Below, piece by piece: positions 1 through 11,647 of a stretch of DNA of 64,000 nt (positions are counted from its first letter, which is position 1; the number at the start of each line of letters is the position of its first letter). Source of the stretch: Linum tenue (Eukaryota; Streptophyta; Magnoliopsida; Malpighiales; Linaceae); the NCBI GenBank assembly GCA_946122785.1, contig CAMGYJ010000002.1:67295703-67359702 (forward strand). Direction: 5' to 3'. The translations under genes were made by a program, and so were the position numbers. The notes beneath the pieces are model-generated. The model was not told the DNA's origin. It saw only the letters and a list, made by a program, of their open reading frames with translations, and did not search any database.

Positions 1-467
1 TGTGCTTACCTTAAGATGTAGTGGAAGCTTCAATTGTAAATGGCATCTCGTCTTACAACTTTCTTTATTGCTGACAGTGCTCAATTTGTTGTGGGCTGTT
101 TTGAAATGTGGAGAATTAAAACGTTTGTCCATAGGTGGTTGTCTTTGCTATGTTAAGGATGAGTTGAATTAATCATCAATTCCATGTGCAAAATGTTCTG
201 TTTGCTCAGTAGATTGCTCAATTGGTTTGTCTATCTCCCTACTTCATTGCCATTGGAGCAGGTCCGTCTCAAGTTTGACTCATTCTGACGCCTGCCCATC
301 ACTAGGATGGTGCTCCTTACTCAAATCAATCATGATTGCTCCATCGAAGCTTCACTTTTTCGTGCTAAAATTCGTTTTTATTTATTTATGCATGATAATT
401 CTTCCTGGCTATTTGGCTTTCCACAGTGCGACTTTTAACAATCATTCTTGTCTTGCTTGCATTGCAG
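1..467 (+). other. Intron of the RAD6/UBC2-type E2 gene (partial)
   Basis: This AT/T-rich stretch ends in a clear acceptor (ttgcattgcag) directly before the final E2 exon at 468. No upstream E2 coding segment is visible, so the last intron is at least 467 bp and the earlier exons lie outside the window. Short open frames here do not match any family I recognise. Confidence 0.75.
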
Positions 468-596
468 TCTTTGCTTTGTGATCCGAACCCAAACTCTCCA
501 GCGAATTCGGAAGCTGCAAGGATGTTCAGTGAGAACAAGCGTGAATACAATCGAAGAGTGCGTGAGATTGTTGAGCAGAGTTGGACTGCTGATTAG
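468..596 (+). CDS. UBC2: Ubiquitin-conjugating enzyme E2, RAD6/UBC1-UBC2 type (last exon, partial)
   Basis: This is the C-terminal 42 residues of a RAD6-class E2. The frame begins [20 protein letters not shown] and ends [11 protein letters not shown] followed by TAG at 594-596. This matches the C-terminal helices of plant UBC1/UBC2, which end in VEQSWTAD. The catalytic cysteine and UBC core lie in earlier exons outside the window. RAD6-type E2s work with RING E3s of the BRE1/HUB class to monoubiquitinate histone H2B and also act in DNA-damage tolerance; that role is family knowledge. The exon starts after the acceptor at 466-467 and its 129 nt keep the frame expected at the conserved SIQ/SLL junction. 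A conservative Phe replaces the Tyr usual after EAARM. I see no break. Confidence 0.93.
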   Translation, partial: SLLCDPNPNSPANSEAARMFSENKREYNRRVREIVEQSWTAD

Positions 597-804
597 GGTT
601 TGCTCCATGGCTTGTAACTCCAAAATGGATTAAGTGTCCAAGTTCAAATTACATTGAAAAACTGACATAAGCTTGTGGTTGTTTCTGTTGCTCCTTGGAT
701 GATTTACTTGCTTGGTTTCCGAGAATGAACATTTGGCATTCTCATTGCAGTGTTTGTTGTATCGAATTATCTGTGTTCTCATTTTTTGTATACATGTAGA
801 GTAA
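597..804 (+). other. 3' UTR and flank of the E2 gene
   Basis: This is non-coding, T-rich sequence after the E2 stop codon. It runs up to the TAA target site (802-804) of the DNA transposon that starts at 805. I cannot place a polyadenylation site with confidence, and the transposon may have displaced it. Confidence 0.5.
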
Positions 805-998
805 TGCCCTGTTCACTTCCCATTTCGTTTTCTGTTTTTTGTTTAAAAAATAAAAAACATAAAACAAATGACAAAAACGTGTTCACTTGTCGATCTCGTT
901 TTCGTTGGAAAAAACCAATTGTTATAAATGGGAAAGCTGTGGATAAACAATAAATACTTGTTTTCTATAAACAAAGGGACGGGTTATTCCCCCGTTTC

Positions 999-1054
999 CC
1001 AGCGGAAAACGCGCGCTGGCTTTTAATGAGAACCCGCGTTCGAATCACCGCTGG
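999..1054 (+). other. tRNA-like fragment (tRNA-Lys-like remnant)
   Basis: CCAGCGG (999-1005) can pair with CCGCTGG (1048-1054) as an acceptor-like stem. Between them are a CTTTTAATGAG segment resembling a Lys(UUU) anticodon loop and GTTCGAATC resembling a T-loop. The span is only 56 nt and has no D-arm, so it is not a functional tRNA. It could be a tRNA-derived relic carried by the transposon, or chance. Confidence 0.3.
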
Positions 1055-1379
1055 CACATTTTTTTTTATTTTACCTCCATGCTCTATACGGCGCCGTTTT
1101 ACTGAACTCTTTCACCCACAGCCCTAGAAAAAAGCTGCCTCGCTCGACCCCTCCTCCTGGACTCTTCCCATAGTCGCGCAGCCAACATCTCCCTCTCCCT
1201 CCAACAGACCCGCCGGCCGCCCTATCTTCTTCCTCCGCCAGCCCCGCGCCGCCAACCCCCGCGTTCGAGGTCCTCTTCCTCTACCTCTCCAGCCCCGCGC
1301 CTCCATCTTTCCTGGGTTTCTAGCCAGTCCCGCGCCGCCATCATCTGCGAGACGGAAAGGAGAAGACGTCCTGGAGCCA

Positions 1380-1770
1380 AGTCAAGAATATGCAGATTCA
1401 CTGCATTCCTGGAGCGTCCATACATCACATCTAAGATGTCAAGGAAATGGCTCTGCATCAACAAATTTACAAATAATAAACGTCAAGAATTCCACCATCA
1501 TACCTTTTTCTGTGCCCTGAACTAGCAACACTACAAAACCACAGACATAAGATTGTCATTTAGCAATTGGTACCATAATAATAGACTAGTACAAATGAGT
1601 GGGGAAACAGAGTGCATATCATACCAAAGCAAAAAATCTCATCCAAGTCCTTCAAACGAGAAAGAAGTTTTATCATAATGGACTGCAAGATTCTCAATTC
1701 TACTTCTGTAACCTCTTTACTGGAAGTGCGCATTGCGAGAGCCTTTAAAATACTGCTCAAGTAACCATCC
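1380..1770 (-). pseudogene. Captured gene fragment with exon-like pieces, unidentified
   Basis: Read on the minus strand, an exon-like segment starts after TTTTCCAG near 1767. It encodes GYLSSILKALAMRTSSKEVT, followed by EVELRILQSIMIKLLSRLKD. A second exon-like piece near 1380-1450, after GATGCAG, reads SHFLDILDVMYGRSRNAVNL. The splice-like borders and protein-like composition inside a TIR element suggest host gene capture. I do not recognise the family. No full frame is maintained. Confidence 0.4.
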
Positions 1771-2895
1771 TGGAAAATTCCTAAGGGTCAGTGCTTGACA
1801 TAGAAAAAGAATCATATTTGAAGACAAATAAATCGTATGGCTCGATTCCAGCAAGGCAATAACTGAAACCTGATTATGGTTACAATATAAAAGACATGGG
1901 CAGAAGGCTAATCAAAACCTAAGAGGAGAACACTCAATATACTGAAAAGTATACAGGCTGCAAAATCCCAAGGACTTCGTCATCATACACAGTGAAATTG
2001 TATCATATATTGATTAGAAGAGTTGACCAGCCCCACAACTGAAACCTGATTATGGTTCACACATTTTGGAGGGTACATAAGCTTAGCAATTGAATATGAA
2101 AACTGTTTTACCCGAAGTATAGAGGGGAATCCCCCCAGTTACAAATGCAAGAATTCCATCAGCCACATCTTTGAGCATAGAAGATTGCTACCAAACAGAA
2201 ACCCAATCCTAAGAGCCTATAAAAAAATGCCTATTGCAAAGATTTTTATGTTGTACTAGTACTTAATTAATATCCAATATTGTGATTGTATTGTGTTTAT
2301 TTGTAGTTTAAAAACTATTTAATTCGAATTAAAAATTATAATCATGGCTAGGGTTGTATGATAATCAAGAATCAGAAAACAGAATGAAGCAACTAAACAG
2401 GTTTTCATTTTCAGAACTCAGTTTCAGAATTCACCAAAATTCTCAGCTAAACAAGGTTTTTTCAGGTTTTGTTTTCCAGGAAATGACAACTTCGTTTTCA
2501 TTTTAATTTTGTTTTCTGTTGTGGCAGCTAACAGAAATAGAATGGCAAGTAAACGGCCCATAAGTTTACTGTTGAGCCTATTCTGAGTGTGGATTGTCAT
2601 AAATGGCTCTTGACATGCTCCCCTCTGCTCCTTAATCTTGCCCTTAGCTGCGTGGCGAAATGCCTTGTGCTTTAGGGGAAGGTTGGGACGCAAAACTTTT
2701 CATGGGGGTAAAAGATTTCAGGTCGGCGACACTTAAAGTGCATTCTGGCTTTCCATGTTCCATGAACTAGTCAATGTGGCGATTCAAGGGAGTAGGGCTG
2801 TTGGAGAAGCGTGGAGATCACGACGATAACTATCATGTACATGGTCACGAAAGGGTTGACAAGAAGGAAAAAGAAAAAAAAAAGAGCTATTGCCA

Positions 2896-5475
2896 CTACA
2901 TCTGAGAAGTATTAAGGTTTCCACTGCTGTTCCATCCATCCTGAACTTGGCTCGAGTACTGCAAATTCCAAAGCACGTCTTCTATTGAAGGCCGGCTATT
3001 GGGCTCCTTGGAGAGACAGTTGATGGTGATCTCTGCTGCAGTTCGCAACGATTCGTACGCGTAGGTGCCCTTTGTGGTGGAGTCTGCCATATCCCTCAGC
3101 TTGGATTGACCCTCTGCCAACCCTTTCTCTAGTTGCGCCTTGAGTTCTTCCACTTCCTCGGAGGATTTGATACGTTTGCCTGTGATAAGTTGGAGCACGA
3201 TCATTCCCAGCTGGTACACATCTTCTTTGTCCGAGTTCTCGGTGCTGCATTCATGGTTGATATCTCAGTTAGACGTGCATATAATGGAGACATCAGGAGA
3301 AGCGAAGCAAACACCATTTCATCGAAAATTGTACCTGTTCAGATTTGGAAGGTCTTGCCCTCTCAAGGGACTTTCTACACCAACCTGCAAAGTTCGAACG
3401 TCAAACAGAGAAAACCAAAACAAGGATTCAAACTAACTTCAATCCTCAACGCGGCAATGGAAACCACCTTCGACGGCAAAGGAAGTGTATAGTTGCTGAG
3501 TTTCGCAGTGAGGCTTTCGTCCAACAACACATTCTCCATCTTCACATCATTCCCAAAGATCCCCGGCGCCACTCCAGTGTGCAGGAAGTGGATTCCCCTG
3601 GCAACTCCCATCGTGATACCCATCCTTTGCGGCCATTTCAGCACCTCTTTCTTTCTCCTATCTGCATTTCGTTACGGCGTTCATTAGATCGATCTCAAAG
3701 AACTACTGTCGCTATCTACATCTATAGCTTTCAGCCAGTTCAGTTAGCTACCTGTGAGATAATCGTGGAGCGACCCATTCGTAATGTGCTCGAAAATTAC
3801 GAAAAGAGTTGCTACGGAGGTGGGATGATCCTGGAAAGTGACAATGCAGTGCCCCAAAACGCTGACCAAATGCAGATGCCTTAGCTTTGACAGCACCTCT
3901 ATGTGCTGCATCAGGTTTTGAGGCAGATTCTTGTGCTTCAACTTCACACTCTTCACCAGAACCTCCGATCCATCTACGAGGCACCCTTTGTAGAGCTGCC
4001 CACATCAAAATGTGGAAAAAATTTACAACCTTTTCATGATTCAGCAAACAAATCAATGGCTTTTAGCCTCTTACCTGTCCCTGAGTACTCTCTCCAATGA
4101 AATTCAGCGGGTCGAAGTTATTGGTGGCGTCCTCAATCTCCTCCAGCGAGAAAATATGATACGGCGGCAGTCCAATTGCCGCTGATCTCATCGTCTTAGG
4201 CACCCTCCCTGGAGAAATGAACAACTATCTCCATGAATGCCCAAAAAGGGAAAATCAGGTTGCAGAAAAAAGGTCCAAAAAGAGAAACTTACTGGACTCG
4301 AATGTATGAACGGAGCTTCGGACCGACATTTTGTCAGCCAAGGACGGCGCAAACCTGTGCTCAGGTGCCAGTTCCTTGGCATCAGATCTTCTAACCATGA
4401 CGAAAATCACTAACCCAATTAAAAAACTCAGCCCCACGGCGCCTCCAATGATCCCAAGTATGATCCCAAGCCTAATCGAAGAAGAAGAGGAGCCCTGTTT
4501 TTTCCCTTTGTTCGTCGGAGGCTTAACAGCCAATGCTTCCTTGTGACAGAAAGAGTACGGATGCTGCTTAGGCTTCCCGCCGGACAAGCAGTTCCATGAA
4601 GCAATCGCCGACGACGAAATGCAAGACGGCAAGTTCCCCACCAGAAGGTTGCTTGAGAGGTCGACGAACCGAAGCTGAGACCCGCACGACGTGTTGACTG
4701 GAAGAGCTCCATTCAAATTGTTGTCACTCAAATCGACGGATTGAATCGAAGGCAGAGAGAACAGAGCAGGCGGGATTGGACCCATCAGCTTGTTTCGCGA
4801 CAGGTTCAGTCTCTGAAGATGAATCAGAGACTTGAGTATTGCTGCAGAAGGAAATTCGGATCTCAGATTGTTTCCCCCCAAGTTCAGCTCCTGGAGCGAG
4901 ACCAACATTTTGATGTCACCGGGGACTGTTCCATTGATCAGATTGTCGGCGAGGACGAGGCTCGTCAGGGTTTTGAGCGATCCGATTGATGGCGGGATTT
5001 CGCCGGTGATGAAATTGGAGCTCAGATTAAAGACCTGGAGTGAAGCAAATCTGTTGATTTTGGACGGTAAGTGACCCCACAAGCCTAAGGATACGAGGGA
5101 CAGGGTTTTCAGATTGGGAAGCTTGGTGAGGTCGGTGAAGAGAGAGTCAAGTGAGAACTTGCCGGAGAGGGCGAAGAAGGTTTTGTTTTTGGGGATTGGG
5201 TTTGGAAGGCGAGACGGGGAGGTTTTGTTGCCGCGGATTGTGAGCTCGGTGACGTGGCCGTCGGAGGAGCAGAGGACGGTGAGGGCAGGGGAGGCAGGGA
5301 GGTAGCAGAAGTTGGTCCAGTTGTTCCATGATTGGAGAGGCTCGGGGTATTCCAGCAGCTTCTGGATTCGGTAGAGGACCCTGGTTTCGCTTGGAGGTAG
5401 CTGCTGCGCTGTTGAGGATTGAATCAGGAGGAGAAGGAAGAAAATGGCGATTGCCCTGCAACCGAAAGTCTCCAT
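2896..5475 (-). CDS. Probable inactive LRR receptor-like protein kinase (six exons, about 717 aa)
   Basis: Exons (minus): 5475-4293, 4208-4075, 3995-3752, 3661-3468, 3384-3335, 3244-2896. All have GT-AG introns in consistent phase, giving 718 codons. The order is signal peptide (METFGCRAIAIFFLLLLIQS), N-terminal cap, about seven leucine-rich repeats (roughly residues 110-290), a Ser-rich juxtamembrane segment, a TM helix (about 332-360) and a kinase-like domain (about 420-700). The closest family I recognise is the plant group annotated 'probable inactive LRR receptor-like kinase' (At3g03770/At1g14390 type). The fold is kept: LVKSVKL supplies the VAIK-like lysine and DVKMENVLLDE the catalytic-loop backbone. 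However, HRD is replaced around GIFGND and DFG by LSNY, so it should not phosphorylate. It is probably a plasma-membrane receptor or scaffold; the ligand is unknown. The start is the first Met before the signal peptide. A weak TATA-like CTATAATACA lies near 5641-5650. Confidence 0.92.
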
Positions 5476-7099
5476 TTTTTTGGGTGAGTTGAACAGTTTG
5501 TAGTTCAGAAGGCCGAGGGGGGGAGTTAGTTATTCAGAAACTGGGTTGTCTGTCTTCATGGGTTTCGCTTACTTTCTCGGGAAAGTGACAGAAAGGTGAA
5601 AAAGGGGAGAGCTTTTTGGGTGGAGATCTCGGGAGCTTAGTGTATTATAGAAAGAAAGGGGAGTGGAGTGGATCCTAGGGTACGCGAGGAAGGAAGGATA
5701 TTAAAATTATAGGGAGGAGTGACGACCCTCAAAATCTGCAGATCGCTCTGACTTTGATGAGGAAGGAAGGAGAATAGATAGAGAGTGAAAAGTCAAAGTC
5801 TGGATCGGTTGCAGCAGCGAGCCTGGCACTGAATGAAAAAATCCTGGGCCTTCTCGCTTGTGCAGGAAGGCGTCGGTTGCAGCTGGACTACGTCGTTTAG
5901 CTGTTGTTGTGCTACTGTAGATCTGTTCTGGGAGCGGGCCAGAGACTGAGACCAGAGGGTGTGGAGTGGAGACTGTTTTTGGCATTCTTGAGGCTAAGTG
6001 GGGGCAGGTGGGAGCCCGGCCGGCCGGCGGCATGCGGCTTGGAATGGAATCTGCGGCGGGGTTCGAATGTGGGCGGGAATTAAATTACGATCGATCGATT
6101 GATTGATTTGGAGATATGGGATTAGGGAGGGCGACCCACAGTGATGTAAGCTATATGTCGGCGAGATAATAAGGTCCAAGGGATGGGGTTGGATCGGGTT
6201 CTTCCAACCCAAATGGCAAGAAAAATAACAAATCCTAATCTCCTAATCGATTCGGCTGGTTATCGGTGTTGCAAAATCATCAGTTATGCAAGTTATGTAT
6301 ACCTTGGCTTTTTGTTCGATTTTTCCTTTTTTTTGTTTTCTCTTACCATTTACTTCGTGTGAAGTTTTGTATAATTCTATAAACAAATATCTTAAAAATT
6401 GGTAAATAATCATGTAAAAAAAACGAAAGGAAAGACAATTATTTATGGGATTCATTTTTCAAATTTATTTTAAGTGTAATGTGGCAAATGATGTGGCATA
6501 CAATTTGGCATATAAAATTGAAAATTTAATTTCACTTAATGACATGTGATCCACTCTAATCATAATTATAAAAATAAAATAAGAAATTCAAGTACTGTAA
6601 TGACAAAAAAATATGAATTCGTGTACTGGTATGACCGGGAGTAACATTTATGTACCATGATGACTAAATCATGAACGTTCAAGTGTCAAAATGGACCTTT
6701 TTGCCAATCCAAATCCAATTTAATGAATGGAAAATCATTAAAAATGTTTGAAAAACACTTACTGGATTTTTATGAACAAAATACTATGCAACGGGTTATG
6801 GTGGGTGCATGGTTATTCACGGGTCATGAACATAACAATATGTAATTCATCCAAACAACAACCACATAATTTTATCATAAAATTTTTTCATATAGATATA
6901 TTGTTATAAAGACTAATAATATCCATAAATTTTCAATATTATTAGGAATATATTGTTAGTATTATTAGGACTAGGACTAGATTGTGATAAGACTAATGAC
7001 ATCTGTAAATTATTAGAGTTTTTTCCAACCAATGAAAAGACAATAGCTGAAAGAACAACTATCCACAATCCTCCATCCCACTAGAGCACTTATACTATG
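5476..7099. other. 5' flank of the LRR pseudokinase gene and intergenic DNA
   Basis: The first about 200 bp would hold the 5' UTR and promoter of the minus-strand LRR gene. Positions 5700-6240 are GC-richer with short open frames but show no recognisable protein. From 6240 the sequence is AT-rich and gene-free. Confidence 0.5.
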
Positions 7100-7107
7100 C
7101 TTTAAAG

Positions 7108-7416
7108 TAGGGGTGGCTATACGGTCCGGTTAAATTGGACCAAATTGATCCAGTCCTAGTTCGGTCTTTTTGGGAATATAAGGACCAAAGATTGGATTGG
7201 ATACAGTCCGGTCTTGACCCGGTCCGGTCCCAATTTGATCTTGATTTTAGGTGTTGGGGTCTCTTATCCAGTCTTTATCCGGTTTTTTTACCTCAAATCT
7301 AAGCCCGAATATGAGATTGGATTGTTTGCTATCCGGTCCCAGTCCGGTTCCGGTCTGGGTTATACGGTCCGGTTTCGGGTAAAACCAAACAGTCCGGGAC
7401 CAAATAGCCAGTCCTA
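7108..7416. mobile_element. hAT-type MITE, 309 bp
   Basis: The ends TAGGGGTGGCTATACGGTCC and TAGGACTGGCTATTTGGTCC (right end reverse-complemented) form a TIR. The element is flanked by the exact 8-bp duplication CTTTAAAG (7100-7107 and 7417-7424). TAGGG-type termini with an 8-bp TSD are characteristic of Ac-like hAT elements. The interior is a run of CCGGTCC/GGTCCGG motifs and encodes nothing. Confidence 0.88.
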
Positions 7417-7424
7417 CTTTAAAG

Positions 7425-8663
7425 CATAGGTGCTTAAAAGTACAATTTGAAGTTGTACAATAACATTAAATGTCCAAATAGAAGTTGTATTATAAGAAAA
7501 TTTGTATATTTATATTATGATACAAGTTGTACTATTATAACATAAGGCACAACTTTGTACTAAATAGAGATTTATACAAAAGAGCATAAATACAATATGA
7601 AGTTGTATCAAAACGTTAAATGTACAACTTCATATTGTACCATAAAAGGAAAAAACTAAAACACCAAAGTTTAAAGCATTGTAAAATTTACCCACTTTAA
7701 TCTGATCAAGCCAGATTAGTTACCAGCAGACACAGGTCCAATCGTTATCGCAACCTCTTCGAGTTTCAGATTCTAATAATCAGATCAGTAGCTAGTCTCC
7801 TGGACATTATTGCTTCGTCTCCAAGTATGCATCAATCTAGTCCTGTCGTTTTCGTTGTAACAATCACCATTAATTAATGAGTGTGCTATGTATAGGTTAG
7901 ATCATTACTTCAGATGAAAAATATTTCTCAAAAGTAGTTTAGTGCATGCATATTTAGAATAGTAGTGTGTTTACAATATGGACGTACACGTACATTTCTT
8001 TGACATAAATAACAGTGATCTCAAAAAATGTTCATAATATATGACAGTATGAGAGCTCATGATTTGCAAATATGCGCGAGAGATCAATACTATTCATTCC
8101 ATAATGCGGCAACATGCATACACACAATAGTACGCTCGTTTTGGTTTCGTTTGTTTTGAGATAAAAAAACACAGTCATGACTTTTATCAAATAATTAACA
8201 CGTATACTGGAATTGAGGTTTCTCTAGTAAGAAGTGATGGTACTTTGGTTTGGAGAATGTCGTTGTCGAGGTAGTTAATAGAAGTGAAGTACTGAGAAGG
8301 TTTTAAGTGATAAAGCATGTACACTAATATTATGAGTACATTGAAATTTGAAAGTGAAAAGAGAGAAGCAGGTAGTAAATTAAAGGGGAAGGGAATTTGA
8401 GCAGAAGAAGGACATGGAGAATGGGGTTGTCTGGGCTACATCTGAGTCGGCATTTCTTTAATGTCGTGATGCGGCAGTTCTACCTAATCCCCAAATTACC
8501 TGGCTGCTGCTGTGCTGCCTCTTCATTAATACTCCTGAGCCCAATTAATGTGTATGTAGAATTATGGTAATTCAAAAGCAAAAGTTTATTTGTCTATGAT
8601 ACTCTAGAATCACATAACCTGAGCTGCCGAATATTGGTTGTATTATTGGCTTTTAAGTATAAA
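7425..8663. other. Gene-free AT-rich DNA with a degenerate GTACAACTT repeat
   Basis: Positions 7440-7680 contain several copies of an AAGTTGTAC/GTACAACTT motif in both orientations. They are bounded on the left by the sequence around GCTTTAAAG that the hAT MITE interrupted and on the right by a similar TTTAAAGC at about 7670. This suggests an older small inverted-repeat element hosting the MITE. No gene is seen in the rest. Confidence 0.4.
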
Positions 8664-8700
8664 CTAGTTTTTTAACCCGCGCTTCGCAGCGGTAAGAGAC
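8664..8700 (-). mobile_element. Helitron-like 3' terminus (minus orientation)
   Basis: Read on the minus strand, a GC hairpin (CCGCTGCGAAGCGCGGG) is followed by TTAAAAAA and then CTAG with T as the next flanking base. Helitrons typically end with a short hairpin and CTRR, and insert between A and T. The body would extend to higher coordinates into AT-rich DNA; I could not fix its 5' TC end. Confidence 0.5.
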
Positions 8701-9790
8701 TAAAATAATTTAAAATTTAATCCCTTGATTTAATAATTTAGTTTGAAATCAAATAATTAGAATCAGATATCTCCATAACTATCTCTCCATAAATTTTACG
8801 TATTGTATTTGTAATTTACGTAACTATTATAGAACGATGTTATGTAAATATTTCCTAATGTGTTATATAATTAGAATAAAATGAAGTTTAGTTAGTAATA
8901 AAATAATTAATGTACGAAAAGTGTCACATTTGATTTGAAAATCAGTAAAAATAATTCACTTTGCGTAATGCAAATTTATGTTACAGTTGAAAGTTTGGCT
9001 AACAATAGAGAAAATTTTGTTTACGCTTTGGTTTAATTGATACATAAGAAATAACTATCATTCCAAAAGATTTACGAATATATTTTTAGTTTAATTTTTA
9101 TAGAACGGTGTTATGTAAATTTTTTAGAATGTATGGTTGATAATAAAATCAAGTTATGAAGAGTATCATATTTTATTAAATTATTATGTAAAATTTCACT
9201 TGCCTTATGGAATCTTCCGCGTAATGCAAATTAATGAGATTGTGAACATTATAATTAATAATATATTTATTAAGTTATAGAAAGTATCAATTTGATTAAA
9301 TGGTTATGAAAAAATAAATGACTTTTATAGAACTTTTATGTAATGCAAAGTGATAAGATGGTCAACAGTTCCATTAATAATAAATGACATATCGTTCAAA
9401 TTTATATTAAGGAATAGTGTCGAGTGATTATTTTGTTTTTGGTTTGCTGGCATTTGCTTATCTTATGTCATCTTTTTCTTTCCTATTTTGTTATGCTATC
9501 TTTTGTTTGGCGAGCAATTACTCAATTAAAATTTTATAAAGGTGCAATTTCTTGAACATCGAGTTACAGTTTACTAATCAAGTTCTTCAAATTTATGAGC
9601 TTTATCCCCATAAACGTGTAAGTCCATTGAGCTTCTATTTGTACAACTTAATGCCAGCCTCCATTTATGATCTAAAAAGTAGTTATAACTTAGTGTGATC
9701 CTCTATTTCTACGACTCAATGCGAGCCTCCATATCACAATCTAAAGGTAAATGAACTTTTACATAATATATTTTCAATAAATTTACGGTA
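8700..9790. other. AT-rich gene-free DNA with degenerate interspersed repeats
   Basis: A motif close to TAGAACGATGTTATGTAAAT recurs near 8830, 9100 and again near 10100. It is interspersed with ATTTAATAATAAA-like sequence. There is no coding potential. It may be the interior of the Helitron-like element that ends at 8664. Confidence 0.4.
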
Positions 9791-9791
9791 A

Positions 9792-10058
9792 GGACTGGTA
9801 TACACCATGAGTATAGTATACTCCAAGTTATCTGGCCGTTAGATCTCCTTTTTTGAGCTCCGACCAATTTCAACGGTCAATTAGTATTTTTTTATTAAAT
9901 TGAACTACTGGGTCGAGTTTAGAGAATCGGGGGCTAAGGTTTATCTATTAGAGGTTAGGGTATAGTATCATACTCCAAACTCGATTTAATTCATGGTCTA
10001 GATAGAGATATCTCGCTAAGAGTACCTGGAGTATAGTATCTTACCGGAGTACACAGTC
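9792..10058. mobile_element. Small MITE, Tourist/Harbinger-like, 267 bp
   Basis: The left end GGACTGGTATACACC and the right end (reverse complement GACTGTGTACTCC) are imperfect inverted repeats. GAGTATAGTAT blocks follow on both sides. TAA flanks the element at 9789-9791 and 10059-10061. The TIRs are short and diverged, so the boundaries are tentative. Confidence 0.5.
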
Positions 10059-10061
10059 TAA

Positions 10062-11640
10062 CCCTAAATTTAGATATTATATTTTTAATATATGTAACTA
10101 TTATAGAACGATGTTATATAAATATGTAGTCTAATAACAAAATAAAGTTATAAAATATAATCACATTTGAAAACGACAAAAGAATATAAGCATATGAAAA
10201 AATTAAAAACAATGGCCAAAACTGCTAATAATAGCAAAAGAAAGAGTGCAAAACTTGATTGTGAGGACAAGTTGAAAAATTCGAGAATTGAATTTTATTA
10301 TGGTGGAGAAGTGAACATGTGGTCAACACAATAAAACCCATTATCACTTTCTAATATCAACTGGAAGGTTTATTGGTTTAACAAAATAGCACGGCAGAAA
10401 ATTTATAGCTTATTGCATGGTTAGCCTCATGCGAGTAAATAGAGGTATATCCTAGGGGTTCCTGTAGGAGAAAATTCCATTAGTTGTATTTAAATAATTT
10501 AAAACAAATCGGTGAACAGTAACCCAAGAAAATCGTAAGGAACAGTAATTTTTTTGGGTTACTTACGGCTTAATTATTCTAATAACTAGATAATGTGTTT
10601 TGGATACATTCGATAAAATTGGAACAATACAAAGTATAAATAACATAATTGCTCTAATTTTTGCGGTGGATAGCGGTGAAAATCTGACTGAGCTATATTG
10701 AATTGCATTAGACTATATTGATTTTTTAACTGAAAATTTATTTGAATTTTTGTAGTTGTACTTTTTTTGTTTCGATTTTATAAATTTTACTTAAAATCAG
10801 ATATCACTTTGTATTTGTGGAGGACTTTGGGATTTCTTAAATAATTAACATCCATGTAGTTTTTGATGGCTCCATATATCTATCGGTAACTAAATCTGGA
10901 CCCTTCCTTTTAAGTCGGTCCAGAAAATCTAGTTCTAAGGGTGGAGAATTACATGTATTTCCCCTCTTGTTTTCTTAATCGGCTCATGTATTTTTTGTTT
11001 TAACTCGGATTTCAATTTCTTTTTTGCACAGATGGAACGAGTTCGTTGTTCTCTACAAAATGATATCCATTTTTAATATTTTTTGAATTTTTTTTTCATG
11101 CCTCTCGTTACCAACCGCATAGCATATGGTATCTTCTTTGTTTTTAAGTAATTTATGATTTTTTTTGCATAAAAGGAACGAGTTCATCGTGATCTATTAG
11201 ATCTACAAATTTCTGGGTGAACAAAATAAATGACCACATAATACAATACCACCCTGGTACGGGGTGGTATCTTGTGGTACACAATGTTGAAAGTCGTAAA
11301 TGACACTCCTACTATCATGTATTCATCCATCCTACAGTCTTTGTATGTTCATACCACCATGATATGCTTTATACCATATGGTATACTCTTATTTCAATAC
11401 TAGTCAATACCATATGGTATAGACCGGTAAAAAATGGCTCAATTGTTTTTCCCAAAAATATATCAAAATGAATATTATTTTGAAGAGCACAATTAATCTG
11501 ATCTAACTGTGCAAAAACATTTAAATTCCGACTTAAAATGAGTGATAAATCGTCCGTTAAAGATTAAGGGGAAAAAATTAAAGCCTTTACATGAGAGAGA
11601 ATGGGGGCTGATGTGCCGGATGGTGATTGGGTTATTCATG
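10062..11640. other. Gene-free intergenic DNA with a dispersed repeat
   Basis: No coding region is seen. About 11310-11565 is a diverged copy of a repeat also present at about 42700-42925. Both contain ATACCATATGGTAT-like palindromes and TTGAAGAGCACAATTAATCT. The rest is AT-rich without recognisable structure. Confidence 0.5.
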
Positions 11641-11647
11641 ATTAGTG

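Larger units (their letters stand above)
805..2560. mobile_element. Non-autonomous PIF/Harbinger-like DNA transposon, 1.76 kb, with captured sequence
   Basis: The two ends are imperfect inverted repeats. The left end begins TGCCCTGTTCACTTCCCATT; the right end, reverse-complemented, begins TGGGCCGTTTACTTGCCATT, and the similarity continues with TTTCTGTT. The element is flanked by TAA on both sides (802-804 and 2561-2563), as expected for PIF/Harbinger insertion. No transposase frame is visible. The interior holds a GC-rich segment (about 1110-1380) that looks like a promoter/5' UTR, then intron-exon-like pieces on the minus strand. It is therefore probably a non-autonomous element with captured host sequence. 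The superfamily call rests on the TSD and terminal sequence only. Confidence 0.7.

Noticed and set aside
999..1054. Functional tRNA-Lys gene
   Set aside because: It is too short, lacks a D-arm and has an imperfect T-stem.
2896..3219. Independent small kinase-like gene
   Set aside because: It is exon 6 of the LRR receptor-like gene. The splice sites and phase join it to upstream exons.
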